From NCBI RefSeq assembly GCF_001045465.1, contig NZ_LFND01000008.1, positions 124,001 through 188,000 of the forward strand: a stretch of DNA of 64,000 nucleotides, in the 5' to 3' direction. A model generated the notes under the pieces. It saw only the letters and a program-made list of their open reading frames with translations, had not been told where the DNA came from and searched no databases. Of this stretch, positions 16,686 to 26,142 are shown piece by piece (within the stretch, counting starts at the first letter, position 1; each line of letters opens with the position of its first letter). Source of the stretch: Chryseobacterium angstadtii (lineage in GTDB: Bacteria > Bacteroidota > Bacteroidia > Flavobacteriales > Weeksellaceae). Both the position numbers and the translations under genes were made by a program.

Positions 16686-17243
16686 ATGAAACTTACAAAC
16701 AGATCAAAAGTTGTTTCCAATAAAGAAATGACCCTTGCTGAAAAAATCTATCTTCCTGCTATTTTTACCGGGATGGGGATTACATTTAAGCATGCTGTAA
16801 GAACCGTGATAAAAGGTGCTCCGGCAGTATATTCATATCCGGAAGTACAGAAACCAAGAACCACCATCTGGAGAGGTCAGCACGTTCTGAAAAGAGACGA
16901 AGAAGGAAGAGAAAGATGTACCGCATGTGGACTTTGTGCCGTGGCCTGCCCTGCAGAAGCCATTACAATGACTGCATCGGAAAGAACAAAAGAGGAAAAA
17001 GGACTTTACAGAGAAGAAAAATATGCATCCGTATACGAAATCAATATGCTGAGATGTATTTTCTGCGGAATGTGTGAAGAAGCCTGTCCTAAATCTGCCA
17101 TTTATCTTACAGACAGATTGGTGGATGTAGAAACCAACAGAGGATCTTTCATCTATGGAAAAGATAAATTGGTTGAAAAAATAAATGAAAGGATTGATAT
17201 TACAACAAGACAATCCGAGAAACAAAAAAATGCGGTAAAATAA
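16686..17243 (+). CDS. nuoI: NADH-quinone oxidoreductase subunit I
   Basis: A 185-residue 8-Fe ferredoxin-type subunit (23-kDa family) linking NuoG to NuoB. Two [4Fe-4S] motifs: CTACGLCAVACP and CIFCGMCEEACP. The charged C-terminal tail (NERIDITTRQSEKQKN) is longer than in E. coli. The stop overlaps the nuoJ start by one base (TAATG). Confidence 0.96.
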   Translation: MKLTNRSKVVSNKEMTLAEKIYLPAIFTGMGITFKHAVRTVIKGAPAVYSYPEVQKPRTTIWRGQHVLKRDEEGRERCTACGLCAVACPAEAITMTASERTKEEKGLYREEKYASVYEINMLRCIFCGMCEEACPKSAIYLTDRLVDVETNRGSFIYGKDKLVEKINERIDITTRQSEKQKNAVK

Positions 17244-17740
17244 TGGATCAGTTTTTATTTTTCTTGGTGGCGTTTTTAGCAGTGGCTAGTGCAGTGTATT
17301 TTGTTTTTGCAAGAAACCCGCTCTATGCTATTTTGTCATTAATTGTTACGATGTTTTCAATTGCCGGAATGTACATTCTTCTGAATGCCCAATTTCTGGC
17401 AATCATTCAGATTATAGTGTACGCAGGAGCCATCATGGTATTATTCCTTTATATCCTGATGATGCTTAACCTTAATAAACAAGACGAAAGTAAGAAGAAC
17501 AATACTTTAAAATTTGTTGGAGTTTTTACAGCCGGTCTTTTATTAATTGGGGTTTTAGGCGTATTCAGAGGCGTTCAGGACAATCACATTGTTGTTGAAA
17601 ATGTAGACAAAGGGGTTGGACTTACAAAAAATCTGGGCAGACTTTTGTTTAATCAATATGTTTTACCGTTTGAGCTTGCATCCATCCTTATTTTGGCAGG
17701 TATTGTAGGTGCGGTATTAATCGGTAAAAAAGATTTATAA
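17243..17740 (+). CDS. nuoJ: NADH-quinone oxidoreductase subunit J
   Basis: A 165-residue membrane subunit with five hydrophobic helices. It has the conserved VVYAGAIMVLFLYILMML-type helix (here IVYAGAIMVLFLYILM) and a final GAVLIGKKDL. One-base overlap with nuoI and four bases to nuoK show tight translational coupling. Confidence 0.95.
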   Translation: MDQFLFFLVAFLAVASAVYFVFARNPLYAILSLIVTMFSIAGMYILLNAQFLAIIQIIVYAGAIMVLFLYILMMLNLNKQDESKKNNTLKFVGVFTAGLLLIGVLGVFRGVQDNHIVVENVDKGVGLTKNLGRLLFNQYVLPFELASILILAGIVGAVLIGKKDL

Positions 17741-17744
17741 AATT

Positions 17745-18074
17745 ATGGGAGAAGTAAATACATTTATACAAAGCGTCCCTCTGAATTATTTCATCATTCT
17801 TTCTTCAGTATTGTTCTGTTTGGGAGTGTTGGGAGTATTGCTGAGAAAAAACGCTATTGTTATTTTGGGCTGTGTAGAGCTTATGCTGAATTCTGTAAAC
17901 CTTTTATTAGCTGCTTTTTCAGCCTATAAAGGAAACGGAGACGGACAGCTTTTAGTTTTCTTCATTATGGTGGTGGCTGCTGCAGAAGTAGCAGTAGGTC
18001 TGGCAATTATTGCTATGCTATATAGAAATACCCGTTCTGTGGATGTAAGTATATTTAATAAATTAAGAGGATAA
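17745..18074 (+). CDS. nuoK: NADH-quinone oxidoreductase subunit K
   Basis: A 109-residue three-helix membrane subunit. The two conserved glutamates of the proton path lie in ILGCVELMLNSVNLLL and VVAAAEVAVGLAI. nuoL starts two bases after the stop. Confidence 0.96.
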   Translation: MGEVNTFIQSVPLNYFIILSSVLFCLGVLGVLLRKNAIVILGCVELMLNSVNLLLAAFSAYKGNGDGQLLVFFIMVVAAAEVAVGLAIIAMLYRNTRSVDVSIFNKLRG

Positions 18075-18076
18075 GA

Positions 18077-19990
18077 ATGGAAAATTTAATATACGCAATT
18101 GTACTTTTACCACTTTTAGGTTTTCTTATTAACGGTTTATTCGGGAAAAACCTTCCAAAAATTGTTGTTGGAAGCTTGGCTACAGCAATGGTTTTTGCCT
18201 CTTTCTGTATCGCAGTAAGCCTTTTCATGAAATTCGATTCCGAAAGCCAGCCTGTCATTGTAAAGGCTTTTGAATGGTTCAGAGTAAACGGAGTTCAGAT
18301 CAATTTCGGATTCCAGATCGATCAGCTTTCATTAATGATGGTGATGATCATTACAGGTATCGGATCATTGATTCATTTATATTCTATCGGATACATGAGC
18401 CACGACAAAGGTTTCTATAAGTTCTTTACTTATCTGAATCTTTTCATCTTCTCTATGTTATTGTTAGTAATGGGAAGCAACTACCTGATCCTGTTCATCG
18501 GATGGGAAGGTGTAGGACTTTGTTCTTACCTGTTGATCGGATTCTGGTATACCAATGAAGAATACGGTAAAGCAGCAAGAAAAGCTTTCATTATGAACAG
18601 AATTGGTGACCTTGCCCTACTGATCGGTATCTTTATGATTGCCTCTCAGACCAATGCAGTGGATTACCTTACTGTAGCACAGAACTCTTCAAAATTTGAA
18701 TTAGACGGAACCGTAATTATATTTATTACAGCCAGTTTATTTATCGGAGCTACCGGTAAATCTGCTCAGGTTCCTTTATATACATGGTTACCGGATGCAA
18801 TGGCGGGACCAACTCCTGTATCAGCGTTGATCCACGCGGCAACGATGGTAACGGCTGGTATCTATTTGGTGGTAAGATCAAATTTCTTATTCACTTTGGC
18901 ACCAACCGTTCAGGGAGGAATTTTATTCATCGGATTCTTAACCGCTGCTTTGGCTGGATTCTATGCACTTCGTCAGAACGACATCAAAAAAGTATTGGCC
19001 TACTCTACCGTTTCACAGCTTGGATTTATGTTCATTGCTTTAGGATTGGGAGCTTATACTACAGCGATGTTCCACGTAATGACGCACGCATTCTTCAAAG
19101 CATTATTATTCTTGGGAGCAGGTTCTGTAATCCACGCGATGAGCAACGAACAGGACATGCGTTTCATGGGAGGTCTGAAAAAATACATTCCAATTACTCA
19201 CGCTACTTTCCTTATCGGAACATTAGCCATCTCAGGTTTCCCTCTATTATCAGGGATGATCTCTAAAGACGAAATTTTAGTAGCTGCTTTCGCTAAAAAT
19301 CCAATCTACTGGGTGATCTTATTTGTTTTAGCAGCTATGACGGCCACTTATATGTTCAGACTGTATTACCTGACTTTCCACGGAGAATTCAGAGGTACGG
19401 AAGACCAGAAACACCACTTACACGAAAGCCCGTCTAATATGACCCTTCCGTTGATCGTACTGGCTATCCTTTCTGTACTTGGAGGTTTCATTAACCTTCC
19501 TCACTTCATCGGACATGGTCATTATGCAAAATTAATGGAATGGCTGAAACCTGTTCTTACCGAGCAAAGCTACAGCCAGATGGAAGCTACTCTTTCGGGA
19601 GTTCCGTTTGGTACTGAAATGATATTATTAGGAGCTACCGTATTAATGTTCTTCTCCGTATGGTTCATCGTAAAAAATACCTACGTGAAAAAGAAAAAGA
19701 TGGCTCTTGCAGAAGAAAACTATACCGGATGGGAAAAGCTTTCTGCTAAAAAACTATATGTAGACGAACTTTACAATGCATTAATTGTAAAAACTGTTGA
19801 AGGATTAGGACGAGGAGGAAAGATGTTTGATAAAGGAATCTTAGACCGTTTTGTAGACTTTGTAGGCGAAGGTGCTGAAGACAGCGGAAAAGCTATGAAG
19901 CGTATCCAAAACGGAAATGTAGAGACTTATATTCTTATCATGTCTTTAGCTGTGGGAATTATACTGATTGTTAACTTTATATTACAATAA
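18077..19990 (+). CDS. nuoL: NADH-quinone oxidoreductase subunit L
   Basis: A 637-residue antiporter-like proton-pumping subunit. Motifs: LFIGWEGVGLCSYLLIGFW, GKSAQVPLYTWLPDAMAGP, ALIHAATMVTAGIY, and the long C-terminal region that forms the lateral helix along the membrane arm. Key pumping residues (Glu in WEGVG, Lys in GKSAQ) are present. The stop overlaps the nuoM start by one base. Confidence 0.97.
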   Translation: MENLIYAIVLLPLLGFLINGLFGKNLPKIVVGSLATAMVFASFCIAVSLFMKFDSESQPVIVKAFEWFRVNGVQINFGFQIDQLSLMMVMIITGIGSLIHLYSIGYMSHDKGFYKFFTYLNLFIFSMLLLVMGSNYLILFIGWEGVGLCSYLLIGFWYTNEEYGKAARKAFIMNRIGDLALLIGIFMIASQTNAVDYLTVAQNSSKFELDGTVIIFITASLFIGATGKSAQVPLYTWLPDAMAGPTPVSALIHAATMVTAGIYLVVRSNFLFTLAPTVQGGILFIGFLTAALAGFYALRQNDIKKVLAYSTVSQLGFMFIALGLGAYTTAMFHVMTHAFFKALLFLGAGSVIHAMSNEQDMRFMGGLKKYIPITHATFLIGTLAISGFPLLSGMISKDEILVAAFAKNPIYWVILFVLAAMTATYMFRLYYLTFHGEFRGTEDQKHHLHESPSNMTLPLIVLAILSVLGGFINLPHFIGHGHYAKLMEWLKPVLTEQSYSQMEATLSGVPFGTEMILLGATVLMFFSVWFIVKNTYVKKKKMALAEENYTGWEKLSAKKLYVDELYNALIVKTVEGLGRGGKMFDKGILDRFVDFVGEGAEDSGKAMKRIQNGNVETYILIMSLAVGIILIVNFILQ

Positions 19991-21483
19991 TGTCTGGTTT
20001 ATTATTAACATTATTACTATTACCTCTAGTAGGTTCGGGATTAGTTTTTGTCTGGAAAGATAAGTCCAGCAAATATTTGGCGCTGGGAATTGCATTGATT
20101 CAAATGCTTATCACGTTCTACATCGTAGCGGATTTTGATTTTAATCCAACGGTAGACAGTGTATTGCAGCACGAGATCAATTACCCTTGGTCACAGTTTA
20201 TTAAAAGCTCACTTCATTTCGGAATAGACGGAATGAGCCTGCTGCTTTTGGTACTGACCAATATTTTAACGCCAATTATCATTTTATCTTCTTTTAACGA
20301 AAACGTAAGCTACAGAAATACGTTCTATGGTCTGATTCTGCTGATGCAGTTCGGTCTTGTAGGGGTGTTTACCTCTTTAGACGGACTGTTGTTCTACATT
20401 TTCTGGGAAGTAACCCTGATTCCGATCTGGTTTATTGCCGGACTTTGGGGCCAGGAAAACAAAAGATTTGAATTCACTACGAAATTCTTCGTTTATACAT
20501 TCGTTGGGTCACTGTTTATGTTAGCCGGACTGATCTATGTGTACAACCACTCTGCATCATTCGCTTTAACAGATTTATACAACGCTCAGCTTAACGAAGT
20601 ACAGCAGACGGTGGTATTCTGGTTTATTTTCTTTGCTTTTGCAGTGAAATTACCGGTATTCCCTTTCCATACATGGCAGCCGGATACGTATACCTACTCT
20701 CCTACTCAGGGATCTATGCTTTTATCAGGGATCATGCTGAAAATGGCAGTGTACGGGGTAATGCGTTATCTTCTTCCAATCACTCCGCTTCCTATTGCAG
20801 GAATTTCAGGACAGATCGTTATTATTCTGGCTATTGTAGGAATTGTTCACGGAGCATTAATTGCAATCATCCAGACCGATATGAAGAGAATCATTGCTTA
20901 TTCTTCTTTCTCTCACGTAGGATTAATGGTAGCGGGGATCTTCGCTTCTGCCGTGATCACGTTAAGAGGAACCTTCAATGTGGAAGGAGCTGAAGGAGCA
21001 TTGGTACAGACATTTGCACACGGTATCAACGTGGTGGGACTATTCTACTGCTGCGATATTTTATACAAGAGATTTAAATCAAGAGATATCAGACAAATGG
21101 GAGGTTTGGCAAAAGTAGCCCCTAAATTTGCGGTATTGTTCCTGATCATTATATTAGGTTCAATGGGAGTTCCATTGACGAACGGTTTCATCGGGGAATT
21201 TATTCTGCTAAAATCTGTTTATGATTTTAACGGATTGGCAGCAGTAATTGCCGGTCTTACAGTAATTCTTTGTGCAGTGTATTTATTGAGATTCTACGGA
21301 AAAGCAATGTTCGGTGAAGGAGACGAAGCCGTTTTAAGTACAGCAAAAGATTTATCCGCTGTGGAATTTTCTGTATTGGCGAGTTTAGCTGTATTTGTTA
21401 TCCTGTTGGGTATATTCCCGCAGCCGGTAATTGATATGGTAGGCAGTTCAGTGAAGTTTATCTACACGTCAATGGCTAATTAG
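19990..21483 (+). CDS. nuoM: NADH-quinone oxidoreductase subunit M
   Basis: A 497-residue antiporter-like subunit with about 14 helices. Motifs: FYIFWEVTLIPIWFIAG (pumping Glu), VKLPVFPFHTWQPDTYT (pumping Lys) and GSMLLSGIMLKMAVYG. Overlaps nuoL by one base; a 99-base gap with an AT-rich array separates it from nuoN. Confidence 0.97.
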   Translation: MSGLLLTLLLLPLVGSGLVFVWKDKSSKYLALGIALIQMLITFYIVADFDFNPTVDSVLQHEINYPWSQFIKSSLHFGIDGMSLLLLVLTNILTPIIILSSFNENVSYRNTFYGLILLMQFGLVGVFTSLDGLLFYIFWEVTLIPIWFIAGLWGQENKRFEFTTKFFVYTFVGSLFMLAGLIYVYNHSASFALTDLYNAQLNEVQQTVVFWFIFFAFAVKLPVFPFHTWQPDTYTYSPTQGSMLLSGIMLKMAVYGVMRYLLPITPLPIAGISGQIVIILAIVGIVHGALIAIIQTDMKRIIAYSSFSHVGLMVAGIFASAVITLRGTFNVEGAEGALVQTFAHGINVVGLFYCCDILYKRFKSRDIRQMGGLAKVAPKFAVLFLIIILGSMGVPLTNGFIGEFILLKSVYDFNGLAAVIAGLTVILCAVYLLRFYGKAMFGEGDEAVLSTAKDLSAVEFSVLASLAVFVILLGIFPQPVIDMVGSSVKFIYTSMAN

Positions 21484-21485
21484 AA

Positions 21486-21581
21486 GATTAAAAGATTTAA
21501 AAATTAAAAAATTAAGAGATTAAGAAATGAGTCATCAGAAATCTTGCCTCATCTCTCAAGTCTCACATCTCAAATATAAAT
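21486..21581 (+). repeat. Octad (left) and heptad (right) arrays between nuoM and nuoN
   Basis: Left: six 8-base units of RATTAARA type (21486-21533), the last drifted. Right: four 7-base units of TCTCANN type plus an AT-rich unit (21547-21581). It begins right after the nuoM stop and ends one base before the nuoN ATG. Confidence 0.7.
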
Positions 21582-21582
21582 T

Positions 21583-22962
21583 ATGAGTGTTTTAATTATT
21601 GTTTTCCTAACGGCAGTTGTTGCGTTATTTTCAGGAGTTTTTGAACAGGGAAAATTCGCAAGATACATTGGGATTTTAGGATTGATTATCGCTTTATACG
21701 TAAGCTTCTTACCGGAATGTGCTTTCTTCGAAAAGTACAGACATATGTATGAGTATACCGCAAATACTGCGCTTTTCACCAAAATATCTATTGTAACAAC
21801 ATTATTGTTATTCTTTTTGGGAGGTTTTGCATTCAGCAACCACAGAAGCCACCAGTCAGAATTATATGCATTGATGCTTTTTGCACTATGCGGAGGGATC
21901 GTTCTTTTCGGATTCCAGAATTTAGTTACTCTTTTCTTAGGAGTAGAAATTCTTTCCATTCCTTTATATGTAATGGCCGGAGCCAACAAAACTGATTTAA
22001 GATCAAACGAAGCTTCGATTAAATATTTCCTGATGGGTGCTTTTGCAACAGGTTTCTTACTGTTCGGAATTGCATTTATCTACGGAAGTGCGGGAAGCTT
22101 TGATCTCTATAAAATCCACGATTTCGGAATGGCCCACGCTACAGACGTCATGTTCATCTTAGGAGTCTTACTGATTCTTTGTGCATTGGCATTCAAAGTA
22201 GCTTTAGCCCCTTTCCATATGTGGAGCCCGGATGTGTACGCAGGTTCTCCTTCATTGATCACGGCATTTATGGCGAGTGTGGTAAAGATCTCAGGATTCT
22301 TTGCTTTATTCAGATTAATGACGATTGGTTTTGCAGGCGTTACCCACGAATGGATCAATGTATTGGGAGTATTCCTTATTATTACTCTTCTTCTGGCAAA
22401 CGTTATGGGTCTTGCCCAGACCAATGCTAAAAGAATGCTGGCTTACTCTTCCGTATCTCACGCAGGATACATCGGATTGGTTTTCTTCGGAATGACGAGC
22501 CTTTCGACCTACAACCTGGCATTTTATCTGTTCGCTTATTCATTATCAACCGTGGGAGTTTTCATGTGTCTGATCTGGGTAGAGAAATTGAAAAGAGAAA
22601 CTTCTTTCGGAGCTTTCAAAGGATTGGCTAAAACAGAGCCTTTATTGGCAACTGCTGCGGCAATCTCTATGCTTTCAATGGCTGGAGTTCCGTTAACAGC
22701 AGGTTTCATGGGTAAATTTGCTCTATTCTCCCAGGCGATGAATGGTGCCGCTTTCCTTGTACTGGTTGCTGTTTTAGGTTCTGCACTTTCTATTGCATTC
22801 TATTTAAGACTGATTATTGCGATGTTCTTCTTCAAAGAATCTACATTCAAATCTTCAGAAAAAGTAACCCTTACGTACAATATTGTTGCGGTATTTGTTA
22901 TCGTATCCATTATTCTTCTGGGTGTTTTCCCTGACTTATTTGCAAGACAGTTCGGATTATAA
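21583..22962 (+). CDS. nuoN: NADH-quinone oxidoreductase subunit N
   Basis: The 459-residue antiporter-like subunit that closes the operon. Motifs: VTLFLGVEILSIPLYVMAG (pumping Glu), FKVALAPFHMWSPDVYAGSP (pumping Lys) and AYSSVSHAGYIGL. The N-terminus is somewhat divergent, as usual for NuoN. A strong terminator follows 24 bases after the stop. Confidence 0.96.
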   Translation: MSVLIIVFLTAVVALFSGVFEQGKFARYIGILGLIIALYVSFLPECAFFEKYRHMYEYTANTALFTKISIVTTLLLFFLGGFAFSNHRSHQSELYALMLFALCGGIVLFGFQNLVTLFLGVEILSIPLYVMAGANKTDLRSNEASIKYFLMGAFATGFLLFGIAFIYGSAGSFDLYKIHDFGMAHATDVMFILGVLLILCALAFKVALAPFHMWSPDVYAGSPSLITAFMASVVKISGFFALFRLMTIGFAGVTHEWINVLGVFLIITLLLANVMGLAQTNAKRMLAYSSVSHAGYIGLVFFGMTSLSTYNLAFYLFAYSLSTVGVFMCLIWVEKLKRETSFGAFKGLAKTEPLLATAAAISMLSMAGVPLTAGFMGKFALFSQAMNGAAFLVLVAVLGSALSIAFYLRLIIAMFFFKESTFKSSEKVTLTYNIVAVFVIVSIILLGVFPDLFARQFGL

Positions 22963-22986
22963 AATCCGTTTCTACGATATTAAAAA

Positions 22987-23014
22987 AGCACAACTTTCCG
23001 GTTGTGCTTTTTTT
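22987..23014 (+). terminator. Terminator of the nuo operon
   Basis: Perfect 8-bp stem AGCACAAC/GTTGTGCT (22987-22994 and 23001-23008), 6-base loop and a run of seven T. Confidence 0.9.
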
Positions 23015-23077
23015 GTGACCTCTCATAAAACCAGATGCACTGAATTTATGTAGAAAAAAGGTTGAAACTTACCTGAA

Positions 23078-23110
23078 ATCCTTGTCAAGATTCAGAGCCT
23101 TGACAAGGAT
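23078..23110. repeat. Perfect 12-bp palindrome, CCTTGTCAAG type
   Basis: Arms ATCCTTGTCAAG (23078-23089) and its exact reverse complement (23099-23110), 9-base loop. No T-run follows, so it is not an obvious terminator. Related palindromes lie at 36727-36758 and 56814-56850. Confidence 0.75.
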
Positions 23111-23300
23111 ACTTAGCCCATTACAATCGTATTATTGAGAGTTTTTTCGTTGAGCTTATGAAAAAAATTTCACAATACTCATTCCAGCGAGAAAATCAAT
23201 GCTAAAAAATCACTTTTACAATAAAATAAAAAGACATCCCAATTCAATTTCTATTTTAAATCTGCGGGAAAACAGCTACATTTGAATAACATTAATCACT

Positions 23301-23552
23301 ATGAAAAAAATCTTTATCACCCTACTTACCGCTCTGCTCATCGCAACCCTGGTATTTTTCATCAATAAAGACCAAAAAGATACTCCGAACTACAGAATGT
23401 TCGTTCTCCCTTTCGCCCTTATATTCTCTATCCCTTTAATGAAATTTCTCTTTCCTGTAACCAGAGAATTAAAGATCGGAACTTCAGAATTTTATCCTAA
23501 TCTTTTCCGCAAAACTGCAGAATTTTTTAGAAACAAAAGAAGTAGCCATTAA
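23301..23552 (+). CDS. Small membrane protein
   Basis: An 83-residue protein with two hydrophobic segments (about 5-21 and 35-51) and a basic C-terminus. No family recognised. It has its own start after an AT-rich leader and stands alone between the nuo terminator region and the GAF protein gene. Confidence 0.6.
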   Translation: MKKIFITLLTALLIATLVFFINKDQKDTPNYRMFVLPFALIFSIPLMKFLFPVTRELKIGTSEFYPNLFRKTAEFFRNKRSSH

Positions 23553-23679
23553 TATTTTATTTATTTCTACTTATTGTTTAAGAAAAATAAACATAGTAAT
23601 TATAACAGATTATTTTCACCAATTTCAGACCCATTTGGAAGTTCTGTTTTTTTCATAACTTTACTATAAATTTCAGCTC

Positions 23680-25980
23680 TTGACCGATTTTTACAAAAAT
23701 GACTCCCCTTTTCAGGTATATATTTCATTCAAAAAATATTTGGATGTTTTAGAACATATCCGGTACAACGACCGTTTGGAATATCGTGTCAACTATGCTG
23801 AATCATTACTCGAAAGAACAAAAAATTTTCAGGAACTGAAAGAAGGTTTTCAGGATATTTCATTTATTGAAAAACATGAAGACCTCATCAGGCTGCTCCT
23901 TTCGGATCTCTTTCCTACCGGTCTTACTCACAATGAAATAAAAGCAGCGAGTATTCCGATGTCTAATGTTACTTTTAATTATACCCAGAGATTTACGGAT
24001 ATTCTTGAAGATGCCGGAAAAGATTTTGAAATAGAGCTGAGAAATATAGATGATGAAGAATTTTACGTATTCTGCTGTTGTATCATTATTCAGATTCACT
24101 TCAAAAAAGATATTAAAACCACAATTCCTCTGTATTATGATATCCCGAACCGGCAGGGAATCATGAAACACTACAAAATTACAATCAATTCAGATTTTAC
24201 AGATATTTATCCTACTGAAGAGGCAAAAATCCCGTCTGAAGAGGTGGTTGATATGCTCCTTGAAAATCTGGACGACTTCAAGCTCTGGAAGAAATATTTC
24301 CCTTCAAAATCATGGATATTGAAGGGTTTTACCATTATTTCGCTGGTAGACTGTACATCCGAAGTTGCTTTATCTGACCTGAAATCCAGTATGATCGAGA
24401 TCGACCCGGAAGATCTGAGTCCCAACGAAAATCTGGTTGAAATTTTCAAATCTTATTTTGATGTCCCGGAACTTAATTTCGGGCTGATGTTGTTTGATAA
24501 AAAAGATCAGAAGCTGGGAAGACTGCCTATTTACGAAAACGTTTTCACCCATCATGTACTCGACTTTTGGATCAATGCATTTGATGAAGAAACCCGAAAA
24601 AATACATTCACTAATATCAATCACAATTCCAAACCTATTGTGATCTCGAATGTAAACAACCTGGATGATAATATCAAAGCACTTCCTTCTTTCAGTATTT
24701 TAAAGGATAACCATATCAACAGTTTTATGGTCATTCCTATTATGAAGGATAATGAACTTTTGGCCATCATGGAATTTACGTCTCCTCAAGCCAATAGCTT
24801 CAATGGACTGAAGCTAAAAAAAATGGAGTTTTTCACCGATATGATCCTTTTCTCACTGAACAGATTCAGTTTTGAAAAAAATTATCAGATTGAAGCCATC
24901 ATTCAAAGAGAATATACTTCCATCCATAATAGTGTGGTATGGAAATTCAGAAATGAGGCAGAGAAGTATTTCAATGCATGGCTGGGGAAAAAAATGTATA
25001 CGCTGAAACAGATCTCTTTTAAAAATCTGACTCCGCTCTTCGGATTTTCCGATATCCGCTCTTCTTCCGACAAACGTTTCAATCTGATGCTGGAGGACCT
25101 CAACCAACAGCTGGAAAGTCTTCACGATATTTTCACCATGATCAATTCCGATTCAGAAAAATATCTGCTGGCCCTGGAACTTTTCGAAAATGAACTGAAC
25201 AACGAGATCAAAGCTGATACAGAACAACGTCTTCAAAGATTTTTGAGAGAAGAAGTTCATCTGTATCTTCAGGGAAAGCTTGAGCTGAAAACAGATCCCG
25301 AAATAAAGGAAAAAATTAAAGACTATTTCTTGCAGGTCTTTGTTCAAACCGATTTATTTTATGCGAACAGAAAAAGTCTGGACGATTCCATCACTCTGGT
25401 CAACAGAAAACTGGCAGATATGCTGGATGAAGGTCAGGTAAAAGCCCAGCAGATTTTCCCTCACTACTATGAAAGATTCAAATCCGATGGTGTAGAGCAT
25501 AATCTCTATATCGGACCTAATATCGCCCCGGATCTTAGCTACACACCAAAAGTAGTACATCAGTTAAGATACTGGCAGCTGAAAACGACCTGCCATATGG
25601 AACGGGAATTTCAGAATTTCAAGCGTGATCTTCCCATTCAGCTGGATATTGCTTCGCTGATCTTTGTTTATAATGAAAAAATTGACATCCGTTTCAGAAT
25701 GGATGAGAAACGCTTTGATGTAGATGGTGCTTATAATTCTTATTATGAAATTGTAAAAAAACGTCTCGACAAAGCCCATATCAAAGATTCATCGGAAAGA
25801 ATAACCTGTCCCGGGAAAGTGACCATTGTGTATTTCGGTATGGAAAACCAAAAGGAATACCTGGAATACATCAGTAAGCTTCAGAAAAAAGGAATTCTTC
25901 AGAATGATGTAGAATTTTTGAAAGTTGAGGATCTTCAGGGCATCACAGGACTGCTGGCATTGAGAATTTCATTGATGTAA
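23680..25980 (+). CDS. Large GAF-domain protein
   Basis: A 766-residue cytosolic protein. The only plausible start is TTG at 23680: an in-frame stop lies 24 bases upstream and no ATG intervenes. A middle section around residues 285-400 reads as a GAF sensor domain (for example NSFMVIPIMKDNELLAIMEFTS). The flanking N-terminal (1-270) and C-terminal (400-766) regions are helical and unfamiliar; no kinase, cyclase, GGDEF or DNA-binding output domain is visible. The role is probably regulatory, but ligand and partner are unknown. Confidence 0.75.
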   Translation: MTDFYKNDSPFQVYISFKKYLDVLEHIRYNDRLEYRVNYAESLLERTKNFQELKEGFQDISFIEKHEDLIRLLLSDLFPTGLTHNEIKAASIPMSNVTFNYTQRFTDILEDAGKDFEIELRNIDDEEFYVFCCCIIIQIHFKKDIKTTIPLYYDIPNRQGIMKHYKITINSDFTDIYPTEEAKIPSEEVVDMLLENLDDFKLWKKYFPSKSWILKGFTIISLVDCTSEVALSDLKSSMIEIDPEDLSPNENLVEIFKSYFDVPELNFGLMLFDKKDQKLGRLPIYENVFTHHVLDFWINAFDEETRKNTFTNINHNSKPIVISNVNNLDDNIKALPSFSILKDNHINSFMVIPIMKDNELLAIMEFTSPQANSFNGLKLKKMEFFTDMILFSLNRFSFEKNYQIEAIIQREYTSIHNSVVWKFRNEAEKYFNAWLGKKMYTLKQISFKNLTPLFGFSDIRSSSDKRFNLMLEDLNQQLESLHDIFTMINSDSEKYLLALELFENELNNEIKADTEQRLQRFLREEVHLYLQGKLELKTDPEIKEKIKDYFLQVFVQTDLFYANRKSLDDSITLVNRKLADMLDEGQVKAQQIFPHYYERFKSDGVEHNLYIGPNIAPDLSYTPKVVHQLRYWQLKTTCHMEREFQNFKRDLPIQLDIASLIFVYNEKIDIRFRMDEKRFDVDGAYNSYYEIVKKRLDKAHIKDSSERITCPGKVTIVYFGMENQKEYLEYISKLQKKGILQNDVEFLKVEDLQGITGLLALRISLM

Positions 25981-26142
25981 ATGATTACTTACACGTAGTT
26001 TTTTTATCAGTTCCGTCATTTCAAATGATTATATTTTTATTGGTTTATTTTAATCTCAATCATGCATCCGGAGGAGAAACTATTGTCTATCTTTGAACGT
26101 GAAATATAAACCAGATATTCATTCTCAAACTATTCCTTCTCT

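Larger units (their letters stand above)
22963..23300. other. Gene-free stretch after the nuo operon
   Basis: It contains the nuo terminator (22987-23014) and a palindrome (23078-23110), but no open frame that I can support. The last 60 bases are AT-rich and probably hold the promoter of the small gene at 23301. Confidence 0.7.

Noticed and set aside
8105..21581. Simple low-complexity or assembly artefact in the nuo gaps
   Set aside because: Each gap has a different unit, exact phase and, in many cases, inverse partner arms; start codons are intact. An artefact would not give locus-specific paired arrays.
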